Assembly (NCBI RefSeq): GCF_030247195.1
Contig: NC_080671.1
Span: forward strand, 82,582,370-82,646,369
Source of the DNA: Topomyia yanbarensis
Taxonomy: Eukaryota; Arthropoda; Insecta; Diptera; Culicidae
Length of the DNA stretch: 64,000 bases
Direction of reading: 5' to 3'
Shown: positions 32,887-44,566 of the stretch, in pieces
Layout: every line of letters starts with the position of its first letter
Numbering within the stretch: the stretch's first letter is position 1
Notes under the pieces: generated by a model
The model's database searches: none
Seen by the model: the letters and a program-made list of their open reading frames with translations, nothing else
Told to the model about the DNA's origin: nothing
Program-made: the position numbers and the translations under genes

Positions 32887-35788
32887 TGTTCGGGTATGTT
32901 CGGCCATCTATATCAGCTTCTTTCTCCGAACAGCCTAGATAAGCCGTGTAGTGTCGGTAGTGGTTGTTTCAACCGGCTAAGAATTACACTACGGACTACC
33001 TGTTCCGGTGGTAACACCAAACAGGGAACCCCAATTCCATAGTGTCATGCGACCCGTGCTATGGGTAAAATTGTTGAGGGGGTTTAAAATATTCTCAATG
33101 GCGAACGGAGCCTGGGAAGAGCTGGGCGAACTCCCCAGAAACTGGCTGTGGTCCACTAGGAGGTTGATAACTCTATTATCTTTCTCCGGACAAAACCAGC
33201 CTAGAGGCCGCGTGGCATCCGGCGGGTTGAAGTATGTCAGTTATGGAAATAACTGTCAAATTCATTCCCAAAGGTGGCCGCGTCACTTATGGGGAGGCAA
33301 AGAGCTTTAGACCGATCAGTCTGACCTCCTTCCTTCTCAAATCAGTGGAACGTTTAATCGACCACTACATTCGGGATGGTAGCTTGGGCGAGCACCCGCT
33401 GCATGCAATGCAACATGCATATCAGCGGGGGAAGTCTACTACCACCCTGTTACACAATGTTGTCTACAACATTGAAAAAGCTTTTTCACAAAAGCAATCA
33501 AGTTTAGGAGTTTTTCTCGATATTGAAGGTGCTTTTGACAATGTGTCTTTTGAATCCATTTTGGAAGCAGCACGAGATCATGGAGTACCTTCATATATCA
33601 CGAACTGGATACACGCAATGCTTAGCAACCGACATCTGTGCTCATCGTTAAGACAAGTAGAGATGAGGAAACTGAGTGTCTGCGGATGTCCTCAAGGTGG
33701 TGTGCTGTCACCACTTCTATGGAACCTTGTCGCCGATAGCTTGTTGAGAAAACTAAATGAGCTTGGGTTTCCGACGTATGGTTTCGCCGATGATTGTCAT
33801 ATGGTGATCACCGGTATTTGCATTGGCACACTTTTTGATTTGATACAACAAGCCTGATGTGTTGTTGAGCAGTGGTGTCTTCATGTTGGACTATCAGTTA
33901 ATCCAAATAAAACCTCAATGGTGCTTTTCACGCAACGAAGGATTAAAACCCGAGCTCGTCCATTGCAGTTTTTTGACTATGAAATTATTGTCGAAGATCA
34001 AGTTAAGTACGTTGGGGTAATTCTCGACTCAAAACTTAATTGGACAGCTCACATCGATTTCAGGATCAAGAAAGCTTGCATGGCCTTTGGCCAATGTAGA
34101 CGGGCTTTCGGAAAATCTTGGGGACTCAAACCCAAGTACATTCAGTGGATCTACACAACAATTGTTAGACCAATACTGGCATACGGGTGCCTTGTTTGGT
34201 GGCAGAAGGGAGAAGTCATGACAATCCAATCAAAGATAAACCATCTTCAGAGGATGGTCTTGATGGCGATGACTGGTGCGTTCTCGACAACACCTACTGC
34301 TGCTCTCGAGGCACTCTTGAACATAAAACCACTACATGTGTTTCTGAAACAAGAAGTACTTTCTTGTGCATACCGTCTTAAGGTTACTGGGCTCTGGAAC
34401 AGTAACCAAATAGATCGTGTAACTAGCCACACAAGACTGTGGCCCCAAATGGTTACTTGGGATGAATATACACTTGCTCCCAGTGACCTTACACTCACAT
34501 GTAGTTTTTCTTCTAAAACTTTCAATGTGAGAATTCCTCTTCGTGAGGAATGGCTGTCTGGCTGGATGGAGCGACAACTTGAAGAATACGTAGTTTGTTA
34601 TACGGACGGTTCTTTGTTGGAGGGCCGAGCCGGTGCTGGTGTCTATTGTCATGAAATGAGATTAAACCAATCTCATTCGCTTGGTAGGTACTGTACCGTA
34701 TTCCAAGCAGAAATCTTTGCGATTCTGTGTGGCGTACAATCCGCACTTCAACAGGGAATTTGCGGTAAAAGAATCTATTTTTGCTCTAACAGTTAGGCTG
34801 CCCTGAAAGCACTTAGTTCGGCAGATTCGAGATCGAAATTTGTAACCGCATGTCGAACTCAAATCGAAGAACTTAGCAATTCAAATGCTATCTACCTTCT
34901 AAGGGTACCCGGTCATTCCGGCATTACTGGAAATGAATGGGCGGACGAATTGGCTAGAGCTGGCGCTGCGACTGATTTCGTTGGTCCAGAACCAGTTCTA
35001 CCACTGTCAATAAGTTGGATAAAGCACAAGATTTGCTCTTGGGCTGCATTCGAACATGCCAACCATTGGCGTAGCTTGCAAACTTGCGTTCAAACAAAGG
35101 CTTTTCTGCCGGATGTGAGTCCGAAAATGTCAAGAAATTTGTTGCATTTTTCCAAGCACAACTGCAGTATTCTGGTCAGGGCACTGACTGGACATTGCGA
35201 ACTCAATTATCACATGGCTACTATTCAGCGCGTTGAGTATTATTCATGTGATCTTTGTGAATCCGATTACGGAACATCATATCATTTGATATGCAATTGC
35301 CTTCTATTAATGCAATTGCGCATCCGGATTTTTGGTTCTCCATACATAGATGAACCTATGTACAGAGAGCTGAAATTTAAGGATATGCTTTTGTTCCTAA
35401 CCCAGTGTGGTAAAGAGCTATAGTTTTTTAGCCGTATTTGAATGACAATATCTCTTCGGGGGTGTTGTCGTTCTGTTATCTCAATATCCCAGTGGGGGTG
35501 TTGATATATCCGCTCACTGTTTGAGTAGAGGTTCTAAATCCCTCCGGGGGTTGGAAGTTTTATTCCTGCTGTTGTAGCACCTGCAGATCGTTCAGCATCA
35601 CTGCGGGGGTGCAGAATGCTCTGTTTTAATTGTTCTGTGTCGTTGTTTTCCTTACCCCTAACCTTACCACTTCCCCAATCCTTCCCATCAGGAAAATGAT
35701 GAAAAGACGATTCTTGGCAAGGCACAAATCTCCGATCAACATGGGGAACGTGCCATTTGAGCCAGACGCTACTGATTCCTGATTCCTG
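32887..35788 (+). mobile_element. LOA/Lian-type LINE, internally deleted
   Basis: The 5' end (TGTTCGGGTATGTTCGGCCA) and a 5' untranslated region of about 340 bp are followed directly by the RT domain. ORF1 and the endonuclease appear to be deleted at about 33232. RT, RNase H and a C-terminal domain follow. The 3' end is a GATTCCTGATTCCTG tail, the short tandem-repeat type of tail known in the LOA clade. The ribonuclease H domain behind RT supports LOA rather than R1. The element lies exactly between two 479-bp direct repeats. A second, older LOA copy is scattered at 39330-40610. Confidence 0.8.
33234..35423 (+). pseudogene. LOA LINE RT-RNase H protein with two stops
   Basis: One reading frame runs the whole length with only two interruptions, TGA at 33855-33857 and TAG at 34794-34796. 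The first part has AKSFRPISLTSFLLKSVERL (about residue 22), GVFLDIEGAFDNVSFES, CPQGGVLSPLLWNLV and the FADD active site (residues 184-187). The middle part (33918-34796) has the region after the palm (KYVGVILDSKLNWTAHI) and the start of RNase H (CYTDGSLLEGRAGAGVYC; FQAEIFAILCGVQSAL). The last part completes RNase H (VPGHSGITGNEWADELA) and ends in a cysteine/histidine-containing tail (CDLCESDYGTSYHLICNC). Few stops imply recent loss of function. Other LOA-related clades are possible. Confidence 0.85.
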
Positions 35789-36267
35789 ATGTATGTGTGT
35801 ATATGTGCGTTTGGGTGTGTACAATTCACCGTCTACTGAATGGCAAGGCTTTTATGGAAGAAACTTGTCTGCCTATTTTTGCCCTGGAGATGAAAGGTGA
35901 TAGCTCTATTATGCATCCAACTATTTATTTCAAGAATGCTTGGTGTTACGCGTGCATTCTGAGATCGCATTCATACATAATAAGCCCCGCACGAATACAT
36001 GCGCGTAACGTTTGGAGATGTGCACTTCCAGGATAAAAAATACAATTTTTGATTCTGGCATGTATTTAGCTCAAGCAAAATATTTTGATTAATTATCGGT
36101 ATGCGTCAAAAAATAACATAATACGATCTCACCAACGTCCGGTTCTTAATTAATTAGTTGATTTGGCGAATCTACGGTAAGAATTGGTGACTTCTTAGTG
36201 GCTCGAAACGCGCAGGTGCATATCAAAATTGTTAGAAGTTACGGTACAATAACTATGCTGAATTGCA
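35789..36267. repeat. 479-bp direct repeat, right copy
   Basis: Partner of 32408-32886. It starts immediately after the LINE's 3' tail and ends where unrelated sequence (CGACATAATCTCG) begins, as a target-site duplication would. Differences from the left copy are in the blocks ACAATTCACC, AATTTTTGATT and GACTTCTTAG. Confidence 0.9.
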
Positions 36268-39200
36268 CGACATAATCTCGAATTTTAAATCCCACTGGTT
36301 GACACTGTTTATAGTTGATGATACATTTTTTTCGAATGCCTTTGAGAACCGATCCTGACGTTCTAGAAACAAACGGAAAACGCCATTTTGATCATTTCCT
36401 TCTAGTTTACGATAAACAATATGTGGTAACAGCACAGACAAGTTGATCTTTTTTATTGAACAGTGTAACCTTTGGTAAATGATTTACAGATCCTGCAGTT
36501 ATCGGAGAGACTTAACGGACTATTAAATATTGGGATACTCAAAATAGCTTTATGTACGTAAAGTGTGATCGGTTTTGGTACCCGTGCAGTACTAAGCTGG
36601 AGAAAAACTTTGATATTGCGGTAACAAAATGCTCAAATGCGCTTAACATTGGTTGAGATGATCAGCAATTTAAATTTGATATAATTTAGTAACATGGTAT
36701 TTTCAGAATCTGATCTGATACACATAACTTGTTTTCTGATTGTCAATTTCAGTGGTTATTATAGAAGGATTGTCATATAAACGCTCAAAATCATACTGAA
36801 TCTTTGCGCGTGGTTTAAAAAAAAGTTTCTATGTTAAAGGCCGAAACTTTTTATTAATTTTGAAAACGATTTGTATATATTACTCAGTCATCTAACCTCA
36901 AGTAGGAGGAAGTTGGTCTGTAGATCCGCATTCTCATCCTAAGCACAACGGTAAGAAGACCTCCAAGTTTAAGGTGTAACGCATTCTACTACTCCGAATT
37001 GCGATATGTATTTTGCAATTTGATCACTATATGTACACGGTGCTAAGTCAAGCAGTCTTACCTCTATTTTGTCATTTTATATTGCGCACTTCCCACTAAC
37101 CAGGACTTCGTACTTTTAAAGCGCGAGTGATAAAACTGTTAGTGAAAACTGTGAGCTGTCAAAACATGTATATTTAAAGTGATAGAGATGGTACTCTCAT
37201 AGAGAGGCCAGTCGAACTAACCAGTCTATGATAAAAATGTTAAGAGCACAGTGCGGTTCGAATCCATTTTTTAGTGTTACAAGCAATATATACAGATATT
37301 GATGAGTAGATGATAATTCCGAACATAGACGATTTTTGTAAGCCTAATCTGCATTTTCACTTTCAGAAAAAAACCACCTCACGAAGCCTCGGTCGATTAG
37401 AATAAAATTTGAGGTTAACAACCGCAGTTGAGTCGGAGCAAGGCTTTTTCATCAACTTTACTCATGACGGCAAGAACAAATCCAATTGCTCGTTCGTGTA
37501 GAACAAAAAGATAATCAAAAGATGGGTATAATTCCAAAAAGAGGTTAATCTAGAAAGTTTTTTATCATTTTGTTTTATAGTCGTATTGAGCCCCTCAAAC
37601 TATGAAGCAATACTCTTTCACCTATATTTTTAACTGCTACTTGAGCATTGCTAAATTCGAAAACACCTGCGAGCAGGTGAGTTGTTACTACACTCTCCAT
37701 CGCAAAATGGACAGAAACCAATAATGCAAATTGGCATTCTCCATATGCACTGGATGCGCTGCATAATAGTTAATTTATCGAAATGGCATTCGCGAAAGGT
37801 CTAGGTTGGGCATTGTGCACTTTCAGCACAATTGCAACTCGACCTCCGCCAGAAATAGTCCGAACAAACAAGATGATTCCTTAATATTTTTAACGGCTTG
37901 GCAATAAACCGGCCTTTTCGTATGGTTGTTATTTAATTTTATATTTATTACCACCTTTTGCCATTGCTCCAATCGCCTCCCCCATCCTGCCACACCGCCA
38001 CCTGCATTAGGTAAACATTTTCAACAATTATTTAACATAAGTACGCATATGAATTGAGCATGCATGGTTTGAATATTTAAGCAGTAGTAAACATCACTAG
38101 CAGCCGCTCCGTGTTTGCCCTCTCCTCACATCTAGGTTGAACATAAGCAAATAGCATGTTTCCACGAATCCCCAACCGAGCCGCGGGCCATATCCAACGT
38201 GGACATCAGCAACCAGCTGATACAATCGCTTTTTAAAACGAAACGAAATCTGATAGCGCACATGCAAAAACTCTGACTGCTGGATGCTATATGAAAAAAT
38301 AACATTTGCACCCCACGTCAAACGCCGTCGGATTTTCGTGGGTATCTCCGCGGGTAGAAGAAGAAAAAAATGCTCAACTCAACTAATGATTTAAATGCAA
38401 TTTAAGTTGGCATACCGTGCTTAACCTTTGCAAATGACCCGCTTCTTATCATGGGTGTTCTCTGTACAATTAGCTAGGCGCCTCCGTACCTCGCTGTGCG
38501 GGCACAGCTTTAATACTGTACCAGCGATCTTCGCGAGATCATCCGGGTTGCTCGATTCATGTCGTATGGATTTGGACCCGAAGAGAAGTGCGGTAGCAAT
38601 TAGCTAAGCCGGTGCTACCTGTATCTTCTGGCGAACATTTCTTCGTTGTTTACGATGTCCAACGCCACGGGGAGCTTGCGGGAGATCGTCGGATCGTGCT
38701 ACTGATCCTTGCCGAGTCGTTATAGGTTAATGTATGGTGGACATGCGATTTTGGTCGACAGATAGAAGCCATGTGTTCGAGCAGCATGTATGTGTGTGTG
38801 TGTGTGTGTGTTTTCTAGTTAAGATGATAGTCAACATTCGTGCGTTTGACATTCAAGGATAAAAACCGATTTTGTCAGATGGTGGAAAATGTCAAACTTC
38901 CGAATGATGCATTTGATTAGCATATTAAGATACGACAGTTATTAAGATAGTTACCGATCAAGTAATTTTTCGTATGAAGTGTGCCTAAACATCAACAGCT
39001 AAATTTGTTATAATGGTATCTAACAAATCGGAGATTCTAGAGTATGGTTCGTACTAGGCGGGAAAATTTATAAATTGTTTGACCAACCTAATAACCAAAA
39101 TTAAGGTTTTGAAATGTGTGCAAAATTGTCATGTCATGGCAAGTAATTGATAAGATTGCTTTATTTTTACATTATTCGCAAGCTGAATAAATGATTACAT

Positions 39201-39329
39201 CCACATTACAACAATCCTTGTAATAGATGTTTTTTACGTCTTCTTGCAATACGAGGAGGTATCTTAACAAAAGATAAAAAATATTTATTTAAAAACAAAA
39301 GAGCAAAATAATTTATTCTTCCGCAAATT
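36268..39329. other. Intronic DNA, repeat-poor, with a GC-richer block
   Basis: No coding region recognised. A (TG)n microsatellite lies at 38789-38811. Positions 38400-38760 are markedly richer in GC and lack repeat hallmarks. They are a candidate intronic enhancer or conserved element, by composition only. Confidence 0.4.
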
Positions 39330-39620
39330 CCCGGTAGACGTACCGATTGCACATCATGCAGAATCGAATATTTCAGTTTGGAATAGTGTGCAGTATCTAC
39401 CAAGTGAATGGTATTGGTCTAATCTCATTTCACGACAGTAGACACCATCATCGACTCGACGCTCCAAAAAATCGTCATTGTATCAAACTGCGTATTTTTC
39501 AAGTTTTCATCTTGGCAACCATTCATCGCACAGAGAAATCCTGTAAGGTCACTGGGAGAAAGACCTTTACGTATCCAACTAAAAACACACCTTTAACAGG
39601 TCGACAGCGACAAATTGAAA
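39330..39620 (-). pseudogene. LOA LINE fragment (RNase H region)
   Basis: The + strand here resembles the complement of 34740-34490 in the LOA copy, for example GGTCTAATCTCATTTCACGAC versus its counterpart, with many substitutions. Coding sense is minus. It is an older relative of the 32887-35788 element. Confidence 0.65.
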
Positions 39621-40119
39621 TGTTCATATTTGTGCCAATTTTTAAGTCATTTGGAAACATTTGGATGTTTTGAATTGAGCAACTCATCCACTTTCTGATT
39701 CTGCTAAATAGGAACCTTGTGTTTGGAGATCCGGCTTTCCGGGGATTTGTCCAAATACTCGGATATTGAAATAGAATTCTAGCAATATAAATATCAAATA
39801 TTTTGAATTTTTCTCAAAAATCCGTATCTTATCGTTATGGAGCCATTTAACGATTTGATCCCGGCCCAACGGAAACGTGTTTCGGAATGACCGTTCGAGG
39901 GTCAAACCATCCCTAACGTTTGAATACAGTATACTGAGGCAGTTCTAAGACATTCAGAATCCCGTCGAAATTTTCAAACAGTAGTCCAGTACCGGAATTT
40001 AATTTAGAAAATTCGATTTCTCGGGTACCATATGAATTCGTTCAGTTTTGTTTCACTGTCAAGATCAGTTTCAAAATGCCACCACGAATAAGCAATCAGA
40101 ATATATTGTCTTCATTGGC

Positions 40120-40610
40120 TCGTTCTCCATATTTTTTCGGAGATTTGTGCCTTGCCATGCCGTCTTTCTTGATGGGAAGGAAAACGGAATGGTAACACAA
40201 TAGAATCAGAACACAAAACAAAAAACAGTCTTGATTATTCTAAAGTATAATGAACTATACTGATAAAACCTATAGTTTGTTGCTACACTGGTTTAGAAAC
40301 AATAGCATATCCTTGAATTTTAGCTCCTTGTACATAGGTCCATCTATATATGGAGAACCAAAAATGCGGATTCATAATTGCATTACTGCAGGGTAGTTAC
40401 ATATCAAATGATATGAAGTTCAGTAATCGGATTCACAAAGATCATACAAATCATACACAGCACGCTGAATAGCAGCTATATGATAATCCAGTTTGCAATG
40501 TCAAATCAAAGCCTTGATTAGAATACTGCTATTGGGCTTAGAAAAATACAACAAATTCTTCGACATCGGACTTTATTATCACAACTGTTTGTGCAAAAAC
40601 TGTAAAATAT
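40120..40610 (-). pseudogene. LOA LINE fragment (C-terminus and 3' UTR)
   Basis: Reading upward on the + strand it matches the complement of LOA 3' UTR (GGAGATTTGTGCCTTGCCA, about 40138) and then the C-terminal coding region (TCATATCATTTGATAT-type block near 40400, TTACTGAACTTCATATC). It then continues to the equivalent of about 35090. Its order relative to 39330-39620 is wrong for a single collinear copy, so there are two fragments or a rearranged one. Confidence 0.65.
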
Positions 40611-40719
40611 CAAACACGTTAGCTTATTATCGTCTATAGCGAATCCAGGAATGAATATTAAGTACATGACCATCATGTAATCCAAATGTAAATCCAACCA
40701 TTTGCGAAGACACAAACTT

Positions 40720-40900
40720 TCGCTATGACAGAGATTCGCTTGATACAGATACTCCGTTTGTGACTGGCATTTGTTGTGACTCCATTCATTTTGTCCTTGG
40801 CACGGAGAGACACATGGACTCGTGGACTTCGGTCGCCTCTTATGACATCGAAGCAGGAAACCGGTGACTCAATTATTGGCTGAACCATGACGTTGAGCAG
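40720..40900 (+). mobile_element. LINE 3' UTR-like repeat
   Basis: Shares TTGTGACTCCATTCATTTTG, GGTCGCCTCTTA and CTCAATTATTGG with 43890-43992, the sequence that the gypsy element later entered. This suggests two copies of one LINE 3' region. No coding part is attached. Confidence 0.45.
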
Positions 40901-42009
40901 GAATAGCCATGAAGTTAGTGCAAGTTATGGGAATGCTAAATGATTTACTCTAATATTTAAGTATGTTTATTTTGGTTTGTTTGCTTGCTTACTTTCTGTT
41001 CTGTTAATAACTCGTCGCTTTAACGTTTGTCCAAATACAAATATATTAATAGTGAATACTCTAACGATTTTTCAAGGACACGTTTCAAGCCCACTGAAAA
41101 AATCACTCAGTCAAAGTCAAAGTGACAATTTAATTTGGAGAACTTTGTCCGAAACTGGCAACACTGAGCAATTTTGATTATTTTTTAAGTTACTGTAACT
41201 GGTGTGTTAGTGTTTTCAGGGAAGCAAAAATTCTAGATTCTAATTCGAAATAATAGGATAAGGGCTAATGAAAATATTTCTATTCTCGAGACGAAGTTAA
41301 CATTATTCCACATGGATAGCTGCATAAATTTAGAAGGTTGTTCTGGTATGGAATTCCGGGACGAAGCCGTCGATGAAGGTCTGTTTACGGCAGTAATTGT
41401 GTGGTACCTGAAAATAGCAATGGAAATGGGATTGAACACTGGCTATTTAGCAGCATTTCGGAGCATTTGTCCTTTGGTTAATAATATAAAGGCGGCACGG
41501 AATATTTCCCGGTAACGTAAGAATTTCAACAACGACTGACCATAATAGAAAATTAGTAAACTAAGCACTCGAATTCTGTGTACCTGTCTGCTCGCAGGAT
41601 TCGATGATCGTTACTAGGGGTCAAATTTTCACTTCCCCGAACTGAAATATCAAAGGCGTCTTAAATTGAATAAATTATATTTGTTTATTCTGCACATAAA
41701 TTAGGTTTCCATACGTCGATCACAATCAATGGATTTTCAAAATTTTAAAACACTATCTTATGCGTTTTATTGATAATGTGCCAGGTATGAAATAAGTAAC
41801 ATGCAACCACCTTGCAGGTTGAGGCTGTTATGCGAAATACTATATTATGTAGCTGGATGGTCATTGTTAGATCGAGATTCTTTGTTCCCGCGGAATACGC
41901 GTAAACGTTTCTGTTTCCAGGTCACCAAACATGAAATTAATCGATGGTGTCAAACATCGATCCCAAAAGATTGGGTGAAAAAATAACAATTACAAATACG
42001 AAAATTTTC
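40901..42009. other. Intronic spacer, nothing recognised
   Basis: AT-rich. The + frame 41312-41515 has no motif and no splice context that would make it an exon. Confidence 0.4.
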
Positions 42010-42670
42010 CAAAATTTTTCTCATTTCGTTAATGTGTAGGACAAACAAAAGCGGTCCTAGTGCACTACTCTGTAGTACACCATGGTTAATTTCGGCTTCT
42101 AATTATGTAGCGCGGTTGTACCTTGTAACTCGCGTACGTTTTTTTAAGTAACTGCGAAATCACTCAAAAGCATTTTATCTTATACCATATTGTTCCGAAA
42201 TACAAATCAGTTTAAGGCGATCAATCGTTTCAAACGATCGTTTTAAGTAAACAAAAACTGCCAAAACAACTTTTCTTTTGAAAAACTAAAACTTTCTCGT
42301 AGATCGGTAGAATGTTTATCAGCCGACACTTGGTGAATTTGGAATTTATGGAACTGTAATTACGACCGTCTTCTTTCACGCTTCCGCTTTGCCGGAGCAT
42401 CTCATTAATAATTGTTAACAGTTTGTCAGCCATAATAGAAAACGCATCCAACAGCACCCGCTTAGTAACATTATCCGTTTCCGAACAATTTTTAAGGTCC
42501 GAGACAATTTCCTTAAGTTTAGCCTCATTGATGGCCCTGAAAACACAAAACTGATTTTCGGTTATGGTTGGTTGATTTTGATTACTTGCATCATAGAAAT
42601 CATAGTACTGCCGGGATAGTGAAATGATATTTGGCAGTGTTGCTTTATTTCTAGCTAATTTATTCACTTA
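42010..42670 (-). pseudogene. CR1/L2-like LINE RT fragment
   Basis: The minus-strand frame 42667-42230 contains an endonuclease-RT linker and the start of RT (FRAINEAKLKEIVSDLKN; KLLTIINEMLRQ; RLINILPIYEKVL). Farther down, about 42080-42020 encodes a remnant of the RT core (SSALGPLLFVLHINEM-like). The catalytic YADD part is missing. It differs in sequence from the CR1-type piece at 4092-5275. Confidence 0.65.
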
Positions 42671-42766
42671 TTTTGACAAATAAAGTTATTGTCGTCAAAT
42701 GAGTATAAATGGTCAAATTGAACACAAATTATGCGGTAAAGTATAACAAGTATTTACCATACCCAC

Positions 42767-43752
42767 CTCAAATTCCATCACGGCAAAAGGCTGTATTTAA
42801 AAACGTATTGAGTATTTTGTCTTAAAAATTTGGGTAGAAGTAGTTTAGAGTGTATTGTTTACACTGTATTTTTATCGTTGTAAATTTTTCAAAAATTGGA
42901 AAAAAATGGCGTCACCCGAAAAGCAACGCATGAATGGATTTTTCGCCAGCACCTGGAAAATTCTCAACTCTATTTTCGGGACATCGGAAAACAACTCGGA
43001 ATCGTGCAGTCAACGGTGAGTCGTGTGATTAACCGTTACTACCAAACTCTGAGCATTGAAAGGAAGTATAAATGCGCTCAAAATGGACGTTCTATTAGTG
43101 ATCAGGATCACAAGCGAAGAGTTACGTCAAAGTAGAAGCAGAAACTTTCAAAGTTTGCTTATAAATACATGATTTAGCAAGCGATCTGCTCATGTGGCAA
43201 ACGGAGTACACCGTTCGTAACTACCGGGACTGTAAACGGGGTAATATACCTCAAGGAGTATCTACAGAGGTGTCTGCTTCCTTTGTTGAAGCAACACGAG
43301 GGCCCTACGATCTTCTGGCCGGATCTAGCTTTGTGACACTATTCAAATGTTGTTCTGGAGTGGTGCGAAGCCAGCGGGAACACTTTCGTACCCAAGGACA
43401 TGAACACCCTCCCCTCGACGCACTGGAACTAAGGCCCATCGAAAAATACTGGGCAATTAAGAAGTAGGCACTGCGGAAACATCCCAAGGAGGTAAAATCT
43501 CTGGAAGACATGAAGAAAAAGTGGGTTTCCGTACAGAAGAAACCGCAGCCAGATGTTGTACAGCACCTAATGAGTGGTGTTAATCGTAAGGTGCGAGTGT
43601 ACGGTTATGGTATTGAAGTTGAACGAAATAAATATGCCGAAAGATTACTAATGGGTTAAATTTTATAGTTTGATACTTTGAAAAGGATCGGTTCACTAGG
43701 AAACTTTCTACAGCGTTTTTTTCCGTGATGCAATTTGATGTGGGACAACCTC
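42767..43752 (+). mobile_element. Decayed mariner-type transposon (ITmD37E-like)
   Basis: The right end, inverted, reads GGTTGTCCCACATCAAATTG then CATCACGG. The left end (CCCACCTCAAATTCCATCACGG, from about 42768) is a degraded match. The + frame 42896-43135 has a helix-turn-helix (IGKQLGIVQSTVSRVINRYY). After frameshifts, 43192-43467 has the catalytic end (LRPIEKYWAI), and the frame after its stop continues to about 43660 with a typical C-terminus (EDMKKKWVSVQKK). Residues between the second Asp region (about 43320) and the Glu of IEKYW resemble the DD37E copy at 60344-61640. The middle of the gene, including the first Asp, is deleted. Confidence 0.7.
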
Positions 43753-43889
43753 TAATCATCTAAATCGAACCCTGAAAACGGTATTAGTGACATGTCCATC
43801 TTTTGAAACCAACTATTTACGTAGGATGAAACGTTTATTATGCCAAATATTTACTTGTCATAGCAAAGGAAAGGAACATAATACACCGT

Positions 43890-43997
43890 TCGCGATTGGC
43901 GCATTGTTGTAACTCCAGTTATTCTGTCCCTGGGCTGGACTCCTATTGTTGGTCGCCTCTTACGAAGCAGGAACCCAGTGAATCAATTATTGGATGA
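43890..43997 (+). mobile_element. LINE 3' UTR, left part (split by the gypsy element)
   Basis: Contains GTTGTAACTCCAGTTATTCTG, GGTCGCCTCTTACGAAGCAG and CAATTATTG, then the duplicated target GATGA (43993-43997). The continuation lies right of the retrotransposon at 50449-50824, ending in a LINE-like terminus. Confidence 0.45.
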
Positions 43998-44226
43998 TGT
44001 GTAAATCCGGATCTCATCGGGAATCACCCAACAAGCAATCCTTACCGATTTAACTGCAAGCACAACTTACCTCCAAGAGAGTCAGCAATCAAATAGGCCT
44101 TGTCAGTGGGAGCGCGCTTCCACGAGACACTCTACATCTATAGACTGGCGATTACCTGCCCCGTGCGTTACCAGAGCGTTACGCGAATAATCGTAGTATT
44201 ATTATATGCTGGCGGCAACCCTCACA
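43998..44226 (-). repeat. 3' LTR of the gypsy element
   Basis: 229 bp, identical by eye to 50220-50448. On the minus strand it runs TGTGAGGGTTGCCGCCAGCA ... GATTTACACA. Confidence 0.93.
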
Positions 44227-44242
44227 TCTCCCTCCTCCTCTC
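44227..44242 (-). promoter_or_regulatory. Polypurine tract of the gypsy element
   Basis: On the minus strand GAGAGGAGGAGGGAGA directly abuts the 3' LTR, the position of the plus-strand DNA primer in LTR retrotransposons. Confidence 0.85.
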
Positions 44243-44341
44243 ATAAAAGCGAGCAAAGTGATAACAAACTGTATGAATAAAAAAACAGATTTGTCTTTTA
44301 TCACCGTTTATTATCTAATTATTTATATAAAAAAAATTCAT

Positions 44342-44566
44342 TTATGAACATCCATCCTTTCCATCCTTAACAAATCGTATATAGTCCGACAAATGTGATG
44401 GTATCCTTTTCGCTCTTGATGGTCGCAGTAGTAGGTCTGGTTCGGGTATCATTGCAGGATCATTTTGTTCGGTTACAGCAGGTTCATCTCTCCGCCATTC
44501 TTGTACTTTTTTTGTCTGAGTCACATGGCGTTTTAATGTTCGGCCTTCGCTGTTGCTAAGAACCAA
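44342..44566 (-). CDS. C-terminal tail of gypsy pol in a shifted frame
   Basis: Overlaps the last codons of the pol ORF in the frame one base away (-1). It encodes NSEGRTLKRHVTQTKKVQEW, then acidic sequence and RPSRAKRIPSHLSDYIRF. That pattern of a short beta strand, HV..TKK and RP.R.R.P is what normally ends the integrase C-terminal region of such elements. So the tail is either separated by a 1-nt indel in this copy or reached by ribosomal frameshifting. I see no classic heptameric slip site at the junction (GG TTC TTA GC), so an indel is more likely. Length about 70 residues. Confidence 0.55.
   Translation of the reverse strand: MVLSNSEGRTLKRHVTQTKKVQEWRRDEPAVTEQNDPAMIPEPDLLLRPSRAKRIPSHLSDYIRFVKDGKDGCS

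Noticed and set aside
32408..36267. 479-bp repeats as LTRs of a retrotransposon (they begin TG and end CA)
   Set aside because: The sequence between them is a non-LTR LINE with its own 5' and 3' ends. There is no primer-binding site, polypurine tract, gag or integrase, and no short duplication outside. A duplication of the target is the simpler reading.
44227..44532. A third (env-like) ORF in the gypsy element
   Set aside because: Only about 300 bp lie between the pol stop and the LTR, and they hold the shifted integrase tail. There is no signal peptide, transmembrane segment or furin-type site.
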